A stretch of 64,000 bases of DNA from Trebonia kvetii (GCF_007827045.1 NZ_RPFW01000001.1:1092519-1156518), one strand, 5' to 3'; shown: positions 7,703 to 16,891, counted from the stretch's first letter. Translations and numbers: made by a program. Notes: generated by a model from the sequence alone, not told the origin.

Positions 7703-8895
7703 GACACTCTCGCAGGCTGAAGGCCGCCGCCGAGCGGCAGCCGGGCGCGCACGGTGAACCCGCCGCCCGGCCGCGGCCCGGCGGCCAGCTCACCGCCGAA
7801 CACCGCGGCCCGCTCGCGCATCCCGGCCAGCCCGTGCCCGCCAGCCGAGATCTTGGTGCCGGGCTCAGTGGTTCCGTCGTCGGTGACCTCGACCGTGACG
7901 GTGTCCCCTGCACACTCGATGGTCACATCGGCGCTGGCCGGGCCCGCGTGCTTGAGGACGTTGGTCAGCGACTCCTGGACGATCCGGTAAACCGACACGT
8001 CCACCGCCGCGGGCAGCGCGGCCGGGTCGCCGTCGATGACCAGGTTCACCGGCAGGCCGGCGGCCCGGACACTCGCGGCAAGCGCGTCCAGCTCGCCGAT
8101 GCCCGGCTGCGGCGCGAGGCCGGCCTCCTCGTCCGGGTCGCGCAGCACGCCAAGCAGGCGGCGGGTCTCCGCCAGCGCCTGCCGCGCGCTGTTCTCGATC
8201 TTCTCCAGGGTCGCCTCCGCCGGCTTTCCCGACGCCCGGGCGCCGGCTGCCTGGAGCACGACCACGCTGAGGTGATGGGCGACGATGTCGTGCAGTTCCC
8301 TGGCGATCCGGGTCCGCTCAACCGCCGCGGCGTGCTCGGCCTGGTGCTGCAGCGCCAGGCTCCGCGCGGCAAGCGAGACGGACCGCCGATGGGCGTGGAC
8401 GAACACGCCAGCCAGCCAGAAAGCCAGGAGCTGCAGGAACGACAGCACCACGCCCGATGAGCCGCTGTGCGATGGATAGGCGAGCCCCGCCTCGCCCGCG
8501 TGATTGATCAGGGCCAGGACCGGGGTGGCGACTACCAGCCCGGTAACCGCGTGGCGCAGGCTGGCATGCGCGCCCAGCGAGTAGGCGGCGGTAAACAGCA
8601 CGAACATGAACGCCACGCCGCGCAGCGAATTGCCGGCGAGCAAGAAAAGCAGCGCGATGCCAGCCCAGGTAGCCAGCCAGGTCAGCAGCGGCGCGCGGCG
8701 GCGGAGCACCAGCGGCGCGCCCACGAGCAACGGCAGCGGCAGCAGCAGCCACGAGGGCCCGGCGATCGCCTCGCTGCCGATCAGGCGGGGTGAGCCCCAC
8801 GTGGCGATGGCGATCAGCCCGGCCCCGGCGATCCCCATCCCGGCATCCACGATCATGCCCGGGTCACGGCCCGCCAAGCGCCCAACTGCCTGCAT
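7699..8895 (-). CDS. NarL-type sensor histidine kinase (HisKA_3)
   Basis: A membrane sensor kinase of about 398 residues. The N-terminal half has five to six hydrophobic segments, with no large extracellular loop, as in intramembrane-sensing kinases. The dimerisation/phosphoacceptor helix contains ARELHDIVAHHLSVVVLQA, with the phosphorylated His in ELHD. The ATPase domain has an N box (VQESLTNVLKHAG) and a G box (GGHGLAGMRERAAVFGG). The frame is open to an ATG at 8934, but hydrophobic sequence only begins later, so ATG 8895 is a plausible alternative and is used here. It forms a two-gene unit with the response regulator. Confidence 0.92.
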   Translation of the reverse strand: MQAVGRLAGRDPGMIVDAGMGIAGAGLIAIATWGSPRLIGSEAIAGPSWLLLPLPLLVGAPLVLRRRAPLLTWLATWAGIALLFLLAGNSLRGVAFMFVLFTAAYSLGAHASLRHAVTGLVVATPVLALINHAGEAGLAYPSHSGSSGVVLSFLQLLAFWLAGVFVHAHRRSVSLAARSLALQHQAEHAAAVERTRIARELHDIVAHHLSVVVLQAAGARASGKPAEATLEKIENSARQALAETRRLLGVLRDPDEEAGLAPQPGIGELDALAASVRAAGLPVNLVIDGDPAALPAAVDVSVYRIVQESLTNVLKHAGPASADVTIECAGDTVTVEVTDDGTTEPGTKISAGGHGLAGMRERAAVFGGELAAGPRPGGGFTVRARLPLGGGLQPARVS

Positions 8896-9059
8896 GCAAC
8901 CGAAGGTATCCCCTGACCAGCCCCTGTGCATCATCCCTGCGGCGACGCGGATTCATCCTCGCGGATGAACCGCTTCGTTCGCGCGGCCGCAGACAGCCGG
9001 GCGGCGATCCCGGGACAGTGGGCGGCGGCACATCGGATTTGCGCATGGGAGGAGACCTG

Positions 9060-9791
9060 ATGAACGTCGTCGAGGCCAGTGGCCTGGGCAAGCGCTATGG
9101 CCGTACCTGGGCGCTGCGCGACTGCACGCTGGAGATCCCCGCCGGGCGCGTGGCGGCGCTTGTCGGGCCGAACGGGGCCGGCAAGACCACGCTGCTCAAC
9201 CTGGCGGTCGGCCTGACCGCGCCGTCGACGGGCGCGGTCACCGTACTGAGCGGCCGCTGGGCGGGGTCGTCGGCCGCGCTTGACGGGATCGCGTTCGTGG
9301 CCCAGGACACGCCGTTGTACAAGGGCCTGACGGTCGCGGACATGATCTACCTGACCCGCAACCTGAACCGGCGCTTCGACCAGGCCTACGCCAGGGCCCG
9401 GCTTGACGAGCTCGGCATCCCGGTGAAGCGGCGGGCGGGCAAGCTGTCCGGCGGCCAGCAGGCGCAGCTGGCGCTGACCCTGGCGCTGGCCCGCCGGCCG
9501 CGGCTGCTGGTGCTCGACGAGCCGGTGGCGGCGCTCGACCCGGTCGCCCGGCACGACTTCATGGCCACGGTGCGCGCGGCGGCGGACGCCGACGGGGTGT
9601 CGGTGCTGCTGTCCTCGCACGTGCTCACCGAACTGGAGCGGGTGGCCGGCTACCTGGTGCTGATGTCAGGCGGCCAGGTGCGGCTGGCCGGCGAGGTCGA
9701 TGACCTGCTCGGCACGCACGGCAAGGCGAGCCTCGAGGAACTCGCCCTGCACTTCCTGCGCGAGACCCAGACACCGGAGGTGACGCGATGA
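9060..9791 (+). CDS. ABC transporter ATP-binding protein
   Basis: A 243-residue nucleotide-binding subunit of an ABC-2 type exporter. Walker A is GPNGAGKTTLLN, the Q loop is AFVAQDTPLY, the signature motif is KLSGGQQAQLALTLAL, Walker B is LLVLDEPVAALD, and the switch His is in LLSSHVLTELE. The frame is open upstream to 8790, but the ATG at 9060 is preceded by GGAGGAG and starts the conserved N-terminus. It overlaps the permease start by 4 bp (ATGA). It is divergent from the kinase/response-regulator pair, which probably controls it. Confidence 0.93.
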   Translation: MNVVEASGLGKRYGRTWALRDCTLEIPAGRVAALVGPNGAGKTTLLNLAVGLTAPSTGAVTVLSGRWAGSSAALDGIAFVAQDTPLYKGLTVADMIYLTRNLNRRFDQAYARARLDELGIPVKRRAGKLSGGQQAQLALTLALARRPRLLVLDEPVAALDPVARHDFMATVRAAADADGVSVLLSSHVLTELERVAGYLVLMSGGQVRLAGEVDDLLGTHGKASLEELALHFLRETQTPEVTR

Positions 9792-10885
9792 CCACGCGGA
9801 CCATGCCCGCCCGCCCGGACGAGGACGAGGCCGCCCCGCGGCCGCTGCCGTGGCGGCGGATGGCCGGGGTCACCTGGCGGCAGCACCGGATCGCGCTGGC
9901 CGGCGTGACCGTGCTGCTGGGCGTGCTCGCGGTGTGGCTGTGGATCGCCGGCACGCGCGTGCACGACACCTACGCCGCCGCGGCCGCCTGCCACCCGGTG
10001 AGCTCGCCCGGCTGCCAGGACCTCGGCAACACGTTCAACGGCACGTGGGACGTGATGGGGTACGCGGCCATCTTCCTCCAGCTGCTGCCCGCGCTGATCG
10101 GGGCGTTCGCCGGGGCACCGGTGCTGGCACGGGAGCTGGAAACCGGCACCTTCCGGTTCGCCTGGACCCAGGGGTTCGCCCGCTGGCGCTGGGCGCTCGC
10201 CAAGCTGGTGCTGCTCGCGGTCGCGCTGGCCGCCGCGGCCGCCGCGTTCAGCGTGCTGTTGTCCTGGTGCTACCTGCCCTACCTCGGTACCGGCAACCAG
10301 GACCTGGGGCTCTACGGGAACTCCGCGCTGGTGACCGTGTTCACCCTGCGCGAGGTCACGCTCCCCGCCTGGACGCTGGCCGTCTTCGCGACCGGTGCCC
10401 TGGCCGGCATGCTCATCCGCCGGGTCGTGCCCGCCATTGTCGCCGCGCTGGCTGTCTACGCCGGGCTCGCCATCGCGGCCGCGGCACTGCTGCGCGAGCG
10501 CTACCTGGCACCGCTGATCACCAGCGGCGACTCCGATGTGCCCGGCAGCGCGTGGATCATCAGCCAGCGGTGGACCAAGGACGGCAGGTTCGCCTTCGCC
10601 GGCAACCCCCCGGCCAGCCTGCTCGACAAGTACTGCACTTTCGCTCAGTCTTCAGCGGGGAAGGGCGGTGGCCTCAGCGGCGGCGGCCCCGCTTCCGCTG
10701 GAAACCCGTTCGCGCAGTGCCTCGCCCCGCACGGCTACACGCTGTGGACCAGCTACCAGCCGGCCAGCCGGTTCTGGCCGTTCCAGTGGATCGAGGGCGG
10801 CTGGCTGCTCGCGCTGTCGGCACTGCTCATCGCGGCGACCATCTGGCTAGTCCACCGCCGCGCCCTCGGCGTAGTTTCCGGCTGA
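9788..10885 (+). CDS. ABC-2 type transporter permease
   Basis: A 365-residue membrane subunit partnering the ATPase that overlaps its start. The first helix (IALAGVTVLLGVLAVWLWIA) is followed by an extracellular loop, then five more helices. The segment LARELETGTFRFAWTQGFAR is typical of actinobacterial ABC-2 permeases. A further extracellular region of about 100 residues precedes the last helix (WLLALSALLIAATIWL). The exported substrate cannot be read from the sequence; relatives near NarL-type systems often export peptides or antibiotics. Confidence 0.88.
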   Translation: MTTRTMPARPDEDEAAPRPLPWRRMAGVTWRQHRIALAGVTVLLGVLAVWLWIAGTRVHDTYAAAAACHPVSSPGCQDLGNTFNGTWDVMGYAAIFLQLLPALIGAFAGAPVLARELETGTFRFAWTQGFARWRWALAKLVLLAVALAAAAAAFSVLLSWCYLPYLGTGNQDLGLYGNSALVTVFTLREVTLPAWTLAVFATGALAGMLIRRVVPAIVAALAVYAGLAIAAAALLRERYLAPLITSGDSDVPGSAWIISQRWTKDGRFAFAGNPPASLLDKYCTFAQSSAGKGGGLSGGGPASAGNPFAQCLAPHGYTLWTSYQPASRFWPFQWIEGGWLLALSALLIAATIWLVHRRALGVVSG

Positions 10886-10956
10886 CCAGGCCCGCGACCT
10901 GGCCTGGTCCAGGTCCGGGTCTACACTGCAGTCCTTGGTGCGCGGCGAGCGTTTAG

Positions 10957-11256
10957 CTGTTCCTGCTGCTGTTCGCCAGCACGTATGTCGTCATGGCCAC
11001 GATGTCGGCCAGCAACTTCGACGGGCGGCTGACGCACACCGACGGGCTGTACTTCGCCGTCACCGTGTTCTCGACGGTCGGGTTCGGCGACATCACGGCC
11101 AAGACCGAGGCGGCGCGGCTCGTGGTCACCGGGCAGATGGTCGCCGATCTCGTCATCCTCGGGCTCGCGCTCAAGATCGTCAGTGGCGCGGTCAGCCGTC
11201 GCCGGCAATCGGGAGACGCCGACGGCGCACAGCCCGACCAGCAGATCCGCCGCTAA
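10957..11256 (+). pseudogene. Two-TM potassium channel, 5'-truncated
   Basis: The frame encodes the selectivity-filter half of a KcsA/Kch-type potassium channel. It has a hydrophobic end of TM1 (LFLLLFASTYVVMA), a pore helix and filter (YFAVTVFSTVGFGDI), TM2 (TGQMVADLVILGLALKIV) and a short cytosolic tail. An in-frame TAG at 10954-10956 lies directly before the TM1 remnant, and nothing upstream supplies the beginning of TM1. The first ATG (10993) comes after TM1, so a protein started there would lack one of the two membrane helices. I read this as a truncated gene. Confidence 0.7.
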
Positions 11257-11304
11257 CCGCCGCACCGGATCTCACGCTCGCGGCCGCCGGCGCGTCTACC
11301 GGTC

Positions 11305-12769
11305 ATGAGCACTCGGATAGCGGAAGTGAACCGGCGGCGCTGGCTGCTGCTCGGTGTCCTGCTTACCGCGCCGTTCATGGCGCAGGCGGATGTCACGATC
11401 GTGAACGTGGCCACGCCGTCCATTCACGCCGACCTGGGCGCGTCCGGAGCTGCGCTGCAGCTGGTGGTCGGCGGCTACCTGATCGCGCTGGCGATGCTGC
11501 TGATCACCGGCGCCCGGCTTGGACAGGCATTCGGCTACCGGCGGGTCTTCGTGGCCGGGGTGTCGCTGTTCACCCTGGCATCGCTGGCCTGCGGTCTTGC
11601 CATGGACCCGGTCGTGCTGATCACGGCCAGGGTGCTACAGGGCGCGGCGGCCGGCGTGATGTTTCCGCAGACGCTGACCGGCATCCAGCTGCACTTTTCC
11701 GGCGCCGAACGGGTGCGGGCGATCTCCAGGTACGCACTGGCGCTGTCCGCGGGCGCGGTAAGCGGCCAGGTCCTCGGCGGCCTGCTTGTCTCGGCGAACC
11801 TGGCAGGCCTGGGCTGGCGGCCGGTCTTCCTAATCAACGTTCCGGTGGGCGTGGCCGCGGTGGCCGGCGCGCTGCGCTACTTGCCGGCCGACAGCCGCGG
11901 GCAGTCCAGGCTCGACCTGGTCGGCGTGGCGCTGCTCTCGGTCACGGTGCTGCTCATCGTGGTTCCGCTGACGGTGGGCAACTCGGCCGGCTGGCCGGCC
12001 TGGGCCTGGGCGTCGCTGGCCGCGAGCCTGCCCGCCGCCGCGGCGTTCATCGCGGCAGAAAGACTGGTCGCCGGCCGAGGCGGCACCCCGCTGCTTGACG
12101 TGGAACTGGTCCGCGTTCCCGTGGTTCGCTGGAGCCTGGTAGCCCTGACGACCGCCAGCGGCACCTACTACGTGCTGCTCTTCACCGTGGCCCAGTACCT
12201 GCAAGCCGGACTCGGCCGCGGTCCGGCGCTGTCCGGCCTCATGCTTGTCCCTTGGGTAGCCGCGTTCGGCCTCGCCGGGCAAATGGTCAGGCGGCTGCCC
12301 GCCAGCCGCCAGCCGCCGGCTGCCTGCCGCCGGCTGCCTGCTACTCGCCGCCGCCTACGCGGCGATCTGCGGCGCCCTGTTCGCGGGAGTGCGCGGCGAC
12401 GCGCTGCTCGCGCCGCTGTTCGCGGTCGGCGGCCTCGGGCTCGGCATCAACTTCGCCGCGCTGACCGGGCGATTGACCGGTGCGGTTTCCGCCAGGCACG
12501 CGCCCGATATCAGCGGTGTCAGCGCGACCCTGATGTCGATCGGCGGTTCGATCGGCGTCGCAGCCCTCGGCTCGCTCTACCTGGCGCTTGCGCGCACCGG
12601 AACCCCGGCCGTGCACCACGTGGCCACCGCCGTCCACGCGTTCGGCGTCACCACCGCAGTGCTTGCCGGAATCGGCGTGCTTGCCGCCCTGGCCGCCTGG
12701 CGGGCCGCACGGCCGACCAGCGCCCAGGCCGCCGAGCCGGCTCCGGCCCTAGCCGGAGCCGGGTACTGA
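11305..12769 (+). pseudogene. MFS drug-efflux transporter (DHA2-like), frameshifted
   Basis: A proton-coupled major-facilitator exporter of the 14-helix DHA2 type. The first 335 codons are intact in frame +1: TM1 APFMAQADVTIVNVATPSI, motif A GARLGQAFGYRR, motif C region GQVLGGLLV. At about 12305 the frame is lost and the rest (LLLAAAYAAICG through AGAGY) continues in frame +2 to 12769. Removing one copy of a 7-bp tandem duplication (GCCAGCC, 12301-12314) restores one open frame of about 485 residues with a natural reading across the join. As sequenced, the transporter would lose its last two to four helices. Its 3' end overlaps the convergent MFS gene by about 20 bp. Confidence 0.85.
12301..12339 (+). 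repeat. 7-bp and 14-bp tandem duplications at the MFS frameshift
   Basis: GCCAGCC occurs twice at 12301-12307 and 12308-12314. A 14-bp unit, GCCGCCGGCTGCCT, occurs twice at 12312-12325 and 12326-12339. Only loss of one 7-bp copy brings the two halves of the transporter into one frame. Such repeats are prone to replication slippage and also to assembly error. Confidence 0.9.
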
Positions 12770-14157
12770 AGGCGATCGTCCAGCAACGGTGAGCAGCGCG
12801 CCCGCTGCCGCCGCGGCGGCGATGACGAGGAAGGCGGCCGTGAAGCCGGCGTAGCCGCGCGACTGCGCGAGTACGAGGGTGAGCACGGCAAGCGTTACCC
12901 CGCCGGCCAGGTACTGCGCGGTGGTCAGCAACGCGCCGGCCGTCCCCTGGTGCTCGCCCGGCACGCCACTGGTGCCGACGGTGAACGTGGCCGTGTAGAT
13001 CATGCCGTGGCCGAATCCGCTGAGCAGCAGGCCGGGGAGCAGGCCGACCGGGTAGAAGCCGTCGTGCAGCAGCGCCGCGATCCACAACAGCCCGGCCAGG
13101 GCGAACACGAATCCCGCGGTGAGCACCGTGCCGGGGCACCGCCGCCGGGCGGCGCGCGCGGCGGCCACGCTGCCGACGGTCACCATGGCGGCGAGCGGCA
13201 GGAACGCAAGCCCCGCCCGCAGCGGGGTGTAGTGCCTGACGGTCTGCAGCAGCAGGGTGAGCAGATAGAACTCGGAGCCGACGCTCGCCATGTACAGGGC
13301 GGCCGCCGCGGCGCCCGTGCGCAGCGACCCGATGCCGCGCAAGGAGGGCTCGATGAGGGCGTTGCGCGAGGTCATCTCGTTGCGGACGAAGCACGCCGAC
13401 AGGACGAGCGCGGTCGCGAGGCAGGCGAGCGCCGGGACGGATACCCAGCCGTCGCTGCCGCCGAGGGTGAGTGCCAGGGCGAGCGTGACGACGCTGCCGG
13501 TGCCGAGGACAGCCGCGAGCAAAGGGATGGGGCGTGGCGGCGCGGTGGAACGCTCCACCGTTCTGGACCATCCTCCTGCGGCCGCCACGCACGCGAGCGC
13601 TGGCGGCACGTTGACAAGCAGCGTCAGGCGCCAGGAGGCCGTGGCGAGCAGGCCGCCGAGCAGCGCGCCCGCGGCCAGCCCGGCCGCGCCGACCGCCGCC
13701 CAGACGGCAAGCGCCCTGGTTCGCTGCCGTCCCGCGGGAAACGTCGTGCCGATCAGCCCGAGCACCGCGGGCTGCAGCAGCGCCGCGCCAAGACCCTCCG
13801 CCGCCCGCGCGGCCAGCAGCACGACCGCGTCTCCCGCCGCCGCCCCGCCGCGCTCGCGACGCAGAAGAGCGTCATGGCAACGACGAACATGCGCACCGGC
13901 CCGAGCCGGTCGGCCAGGCGGCCGCCGACCACCAGGAACCCGGCGAAGCACACGGCATACGAGCTGACCACCCACTGACTCAGGCCGGCCGGCATGTGCA
14001 GGGCCGTGGCGATGCTCGGCAGCGCCAGGTACACGATCGAGTAGTCAAGCGCGATCAGGAACTGCGCGACCGACACCACCGCGAGGGCAGCCGCCCCGCG
14101 TCCGGCCCGCTCCCCCGGCGCGCCAGGCAGCGCCCGGGTCAGCCCATGGATGGTCAT
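12749..14157 (-). pseudogene. Second MFS drug-efflux transporter, frameshifted
   Basis: Another DHA2-type major-facilitator exporter, convergent with the previous one. The first part reads SVAQFLIALDYSIVYLALPS, SQWVVSSYAVCFAGFLVVGG and RLADRLGPVRMFV down to MTLFCVASAAG. There the frame shifts and the rest (EGLGALLQPAVLGLIGTTF-type sequence, NVPPALACVAAA, to PSVPGSG) continues to 12749. Adding one base to the four-C run at 13843-13846 (G run on the coding strand) restores a continuous frame of about 469 residues. I chose ATG 14157; the ATG at 14181 falls inside the upstream palindrome and has no ribosome site. It is divergent from the merR gene, its probable regulator. Confidence 0.85.
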
Positions 14158-14171
14158 GGCCTCATGATGAA

Positions 14172-14187
14172 ACACTGACATTAGTGT
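14172..14187. promoter_or_regulatory. Palindrome ACACT-N6-AGTGT in the MFS/merR divergent promoter
   Basis: ACACT (14172-14176) and AGTGT (14183-14187) are perfect inverted half-sites with a 6-bp spacer. They lie between the second MFS transporter (minus) and the merR gene (plus). Position suggests it is the MerR operator controlling both genes; no binding data are available. Confidence 0.6.
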
Positions 14188-14228
14188 GAGGGAAAGAGCG
14201 GCGGCCGGGTGCCGTGAGGGGAGCCTCG

Positions 14229-14600
14229 ATGCGTATCGGAGAGCTGTCGCGGCAGACCGGCGTGCCGGTACGCCTGCTGCGCTACTACGAGGATCAGGGG
14301 CTGCTCAGGCCCGATCGGTCGGCCAACGGATACCGCGCCTACGAGCCAGCCGACGTGCCGCGGGTCACCCAGATCCGCGGGCTGATCGACGCCGGGGTGC
14401 CGACCGCCATCATCAGGGACATCCTGCCCTGCCTCGATGATCCCGGCACCATCGTGCTCACCGACCCCGCTCCTGGTGTCATCGCCGCTCTCGAACAGCA
14501 TCGCCTGATGATCGACGCGCGTATCCAGTGCCTCAGCAGGAACAGGGACGCGATCAGCCGCTACCTGCGGGCGATCGACTCCCGGGAGCTGGCCGGATGA
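14229..14600 (+). CDS. MerR-family transcriptional regulator
   Basis: A 123-residue regulator. It has the standard MerR N-terminal winged helix: MRIGELSRQTGVPVRLLRYY, then EDQGLLRP and NGYRAYEPADVPRV. An effector/coiled-coil region follows (LIDAGVPTAIIRDILPCLDD and a dimerisation helix to the end). There is a single Cys in the linker and no metal-binding pattern, so it is more like multidrug-type MerR proteins than metal sensors. The ATG at 14229 is preceded by GAGGGGAG. It is divergent from the damaged MFS exporter, consistent with drug-induced efflux control. Confidence 0.9.
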   Translation: MRIGELSRQTGVPVRLLRYYEDQGLLRPDRSANGYRAYEPADVPRVTQIRGLIDAGVPTAIIRDILPCLDDPGTIVLTDPAPGVIAALEQHRLMIDARIQCLSRNRDAISRYLRAIDSRELAG

Positions 14601-14644
14601 CCCGCCCCTCTTTAATTAATGGATTTTAGTGTTAGAGTGCTGTC

Positions 14645-15340
14645 ATGACCACGCGAGATCTCGCCTCGGTGAGCAGCCTTGAGGATCCGGTACGCCGGCG
14701 GCTGTATGACGTGGTGATCTCGCGGCCGGAGGCGGTGAGCCGGGACGAGGCGGCAGCCCTGGCGGGCATCGGCCGACCGCTCGCCGCCTACCACCTGGAC
14801 AAGCTGGTCGAGTCCGGGCTGCTGACCGTGACCTACCAGCGGCTCGGCGGGCGGAGCGGACCAGGCGCCGGGCGTCCCGCCAAGCTGTATGCCAAGTCGG
14901 ATCGCGAGTTCGCGGTCTCCGTGCCGCCGCGCGACTACGAGCTCGCCGCCCAGATACTGGTGCAGGCGGTCGCGGAAGACCCGGGCGGAGCCAGCCGCGC
15001 CGCGCTGCGGCACGCCGCGCACCGGCTTGGGACTCAGCTCGCGGAGCGCGGGCGGCCCGGCGAAGCACGCGACCTGCCGCACGTCCTGGCCGCTCACGGG
15101 TACGCGCCTGTCGTGCAGGACACCGACGGCGGCGCCGTCATCCGGCTGCGCAACTGTCCCTTCCACCATCTGGCGCAGCGGCATCGCGAGCTCGTCTGCG
15201 GCATGAACCGGTCGCTGATCTGCGGGATGGTCGACGGCCTGCGCCTGCCTGACTGGCAGCCAGTTCTCGACCCGCGGCCAGGGCACTGCTGCGTGGCCGT
15301 CGAAGAACACCAGCCATCCACCGAGGAGCCCACGACATGA
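14645..15340 (+). CDS. COG2345-type (SufR-like) HTH regulator with C-terminal Cys cluster
   Basis: A 231-residue winged-helix regulator. The N-terminal DNA-binding part includes LEDPVRRRLYDVV and ALAGIGRPLAAYHLDKLVES. The linker GAGRPAKLYAKSDREFAVSVPPRDYELAA is characteristic of the COG2345/SufR group. The C-terminus carries cysteines in the order NC-x13-C-x7-C and, later, HCC, which in SufR-like proteins bind an iron-sulfur cluster. It may therefore sense redox or Fe-S status, though cluster binding is inferred. Its stop codon overlaps the start of a 55-residue GTP cyclohydrolase I remnant (ATGA). Upstream, AT-rich sequence (TTTAATTAATGGATTTTAGT, about 14610-14631) is the probable promoter/operator. 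Confidence 0.82.
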   Translation: MTTRDLASVSSLEDPVRRRLYDVVISRPEAVSRDEAAALAGIGRPLAAYHLDKLVESGLLTVTYQRLGGRSGPGAGRPAKLYAKSDREFAVSVPPRDYELAAQILVQAVAEDPGGASRAALRHAAHRLGTQLAERGRPGEARDLPHVLAAHGYAPVVQDTDGGAVIRLRNCPFHHLAQRHRELVCGMNRSLICGMVDGLRLPDWQPVLDPRPGHCCVAVEEHQPSTEEPTT

Positions 15341-15504
15341 ATCACGCGCTGGGCGTCGTGCTCGAGGCCGAGCACTCGTGCATGACGCTGCGCGGCGCGC
15401 TCGCCCATGGGTCGAAGACCGTTACCTCTGCGCTGCTCGGCACGCTCCGTTCCGACCCGCGGTCACGGGCCGACTTCTTCGCGCTGGCCGGGGTACCTAG
15501 CTGA
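15337..15504 (+). pseudogene. folE: GTP cyclohydrolase I C-terminal remnant (55 aa), coupled to upstream regulator
   Basis: A 55-codon frame starts at an ATG that overlaps the upstream stop codon (ATGA). From residue 6 to the end it matches the last 50 residues of FolE: VVLEAEHSCMTLRG, GSKTVTSALLGTLRSD, PRSRADFFALAG. Its Cys15 corresponds to the C-terminal zinc-ligand cysteine (Cys181 in E. coli). The other zinc ligands (the CEHH motif), the GTP-binding residues and most of the fold are absent, so it cannot be an active cyclohydrolase. It is most easily read as a folE gene whose start was joined to its 3' end by a deletion. A retained function as a small protein is possible but unsupported. 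Confidence 0.75.
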
Positions 15505-15532
15505 CCACTCACTTCGAAGGGACTATCAGACA

Positions 15533-16765
15533 ATGGCCGCCAATGAAGCGCTTGTTATCGCCGGTGCGAGCCTGGCCGGCGCCAGGGCCGCGGAGACGCT
15601 CCGCGGCGAGGGATTCGACGGGCCGGTCGTGCTGTTCGGCGAGGAGAACGAACGGCCATACGAACGCCCGCCGCTGTCCAAGGACTACCTGATGGGCAAG
15701 GCCGAACGCGACGCGATCTACGTCCATCCGGAGGACTGGTACCGCGAGCACGACGTCGACCTGCGGCTCGGCGCCGCGGTCACCGGCATCGACAGGGAAC
15801 GGCACGAGGTCACGCTCGCCGACGGCAGCCGGGTCCGGTACGGCAAGCTGCTGCTGGCCACCGGCTCGTCGCCGCGCCGCCTGCAGGTGCCGGGAGCCGG
15901 CCTTGCGGGCGTGCACTACCTGCGCACGGTGGGCGACAGCGACCAGATCAGGCAGGCGTTCCAGGGCGCGGAACGCGTGGCGGTGATCGGCGCCGGGTGG
16001 ATCGGTCTCGAGGCGGCCGCCGCGGCCCGCACCGCCGGCGCCGAAGTCGCCATCGTGGAGATGGCCAAACTGCCGCTGCTGCGGGTGCTCGGCCCCGAGG
16101 TGGCCGAGGTCTTCGCGGAACTGCACCGCGCCAACGGCGTCGACCTGCGCATGGGCGTCGGCGTCGACGACATCACTGGCACTGACGATCGCGCCACCGG
16201 CGTGCGCCTTTCCGACGGCAGCTATGTCCCGGCCGATGCCGTGGTGGTGGGAGTCGGCATCACGCCGAACACCCAGCTCGCCGAGGCGGCCGGTCTTGAC
16301 GTCGGTAACGGCATCCTGACCGACGCCTCGCTGCGCACCTCGGACCCGGACATCTACGCCGCGGGCGACGTGGCGTGCGCCTACCACCCTCTGCTGAAGT
16401 CCAGCATCAGGGTCGAGCACTGGGCCAACGCGCGGCACCAGCCGGTCATCGCGGCCAAGGCCATGCTCGGCCAGCAGGCCGTCTACGACCGGCTGCCGTA
16501 CTTCTACACCGACCAGTACGACCTCGGCATGGAGTACTCCGGCTACGTGGAGCCCGGCGGCTACGACGAGGTGGTGTTCCGCGGCGACAAGCAGCGGCGC
16601 GAGTTCGTCGCGTTCTGGCTCAGCGAAGGGCGCGTGCTGGCCGGCATGAACGTCAACGTCTGGGACGTCAACGACGCGGTCCAGGCGCTGATCAGGCGCG
16701 GCGGCACCGTAGACACCGCCAAGCTGGCCAACCCGGACATTCCGCTCGAGGAGACCGGCCGCTAG
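15533..16765 (+). CDS. NAD(P)H ferredoxin reductase-type FAD oxidoreductase
   Basis: A 410-residue flavoprotein that passes electrons from NAD(P)H to a ferredoxin, as in partners of P450s or Rieske oxygenases. The FAD-binding GxSxxG-type loop is GASLAGARAAETLRGEG, followed by ERPYERPPLSKDYL. The NAD(P)-binding loop is VIGAGWIGLEAAAAA. The second FAD motif is DIYAAGDVA, and a C-terminal reductase domain follows (YSGYVEPGGYDEVVFRG). ATG 15533 is used; the open frame upstream runs through the FolE remnant. No ferredoxin or oxygenase gene is adjacent. The LLM oxidoreductase follows after 126 bp. Confidence 0.92.
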   Translation: MAANEALVIAGASLAGARAAETLRGEGFDGPVVLFGEENERPYERPPLSKDYLMGKAERDAIYVHPEDWYREHDVDLRLGAAVTGIDRERHEVTLADGSRVRYGKLLLATGSSPRRLQVPGAGLAGVHYLRTVGDSDQIRQAFQGAERVAVIGAGWIGLEAAAAARTAGAEVAIVEMAKLPLLRVLGPEVAEVFAELHRANGVDLRMGVGVDDITGTDDRATGVRLSDGSYVPADAVVVGVGITPNTQLAEAAGLDVGNGILTDASLRTSDPDIYAAGDVACAYHPLLKSSIRVEHWANARHQPVIAAKAMLGQQAVYDRLPYFYTDQYDLGMEYSGYVEPGGYDEVVFRGDKQRREFVAFWLSEGRVLAGMNVNVWDVNDAVQALIRRGGTVDTAKLANPDIPLEETGR

Positions 16766-16891
16766 GAGATCGGGCTCCCCTTCCATTGATGACGGCCACG
16801 GAAGGGGAGATCATCGATCCATTGATCCCATCCGCGGAGAACAGGAGCGCGCAACAAGCCACACACCCCGCATACTCAGGAGGCCCGCCTC

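Noticed and set aside
15509..16786. 425-codon minus-strand frame
   Set aside because: Antisense to the ferredoxin reductase, which has all its FAD and NAD motifs in the plus frame.
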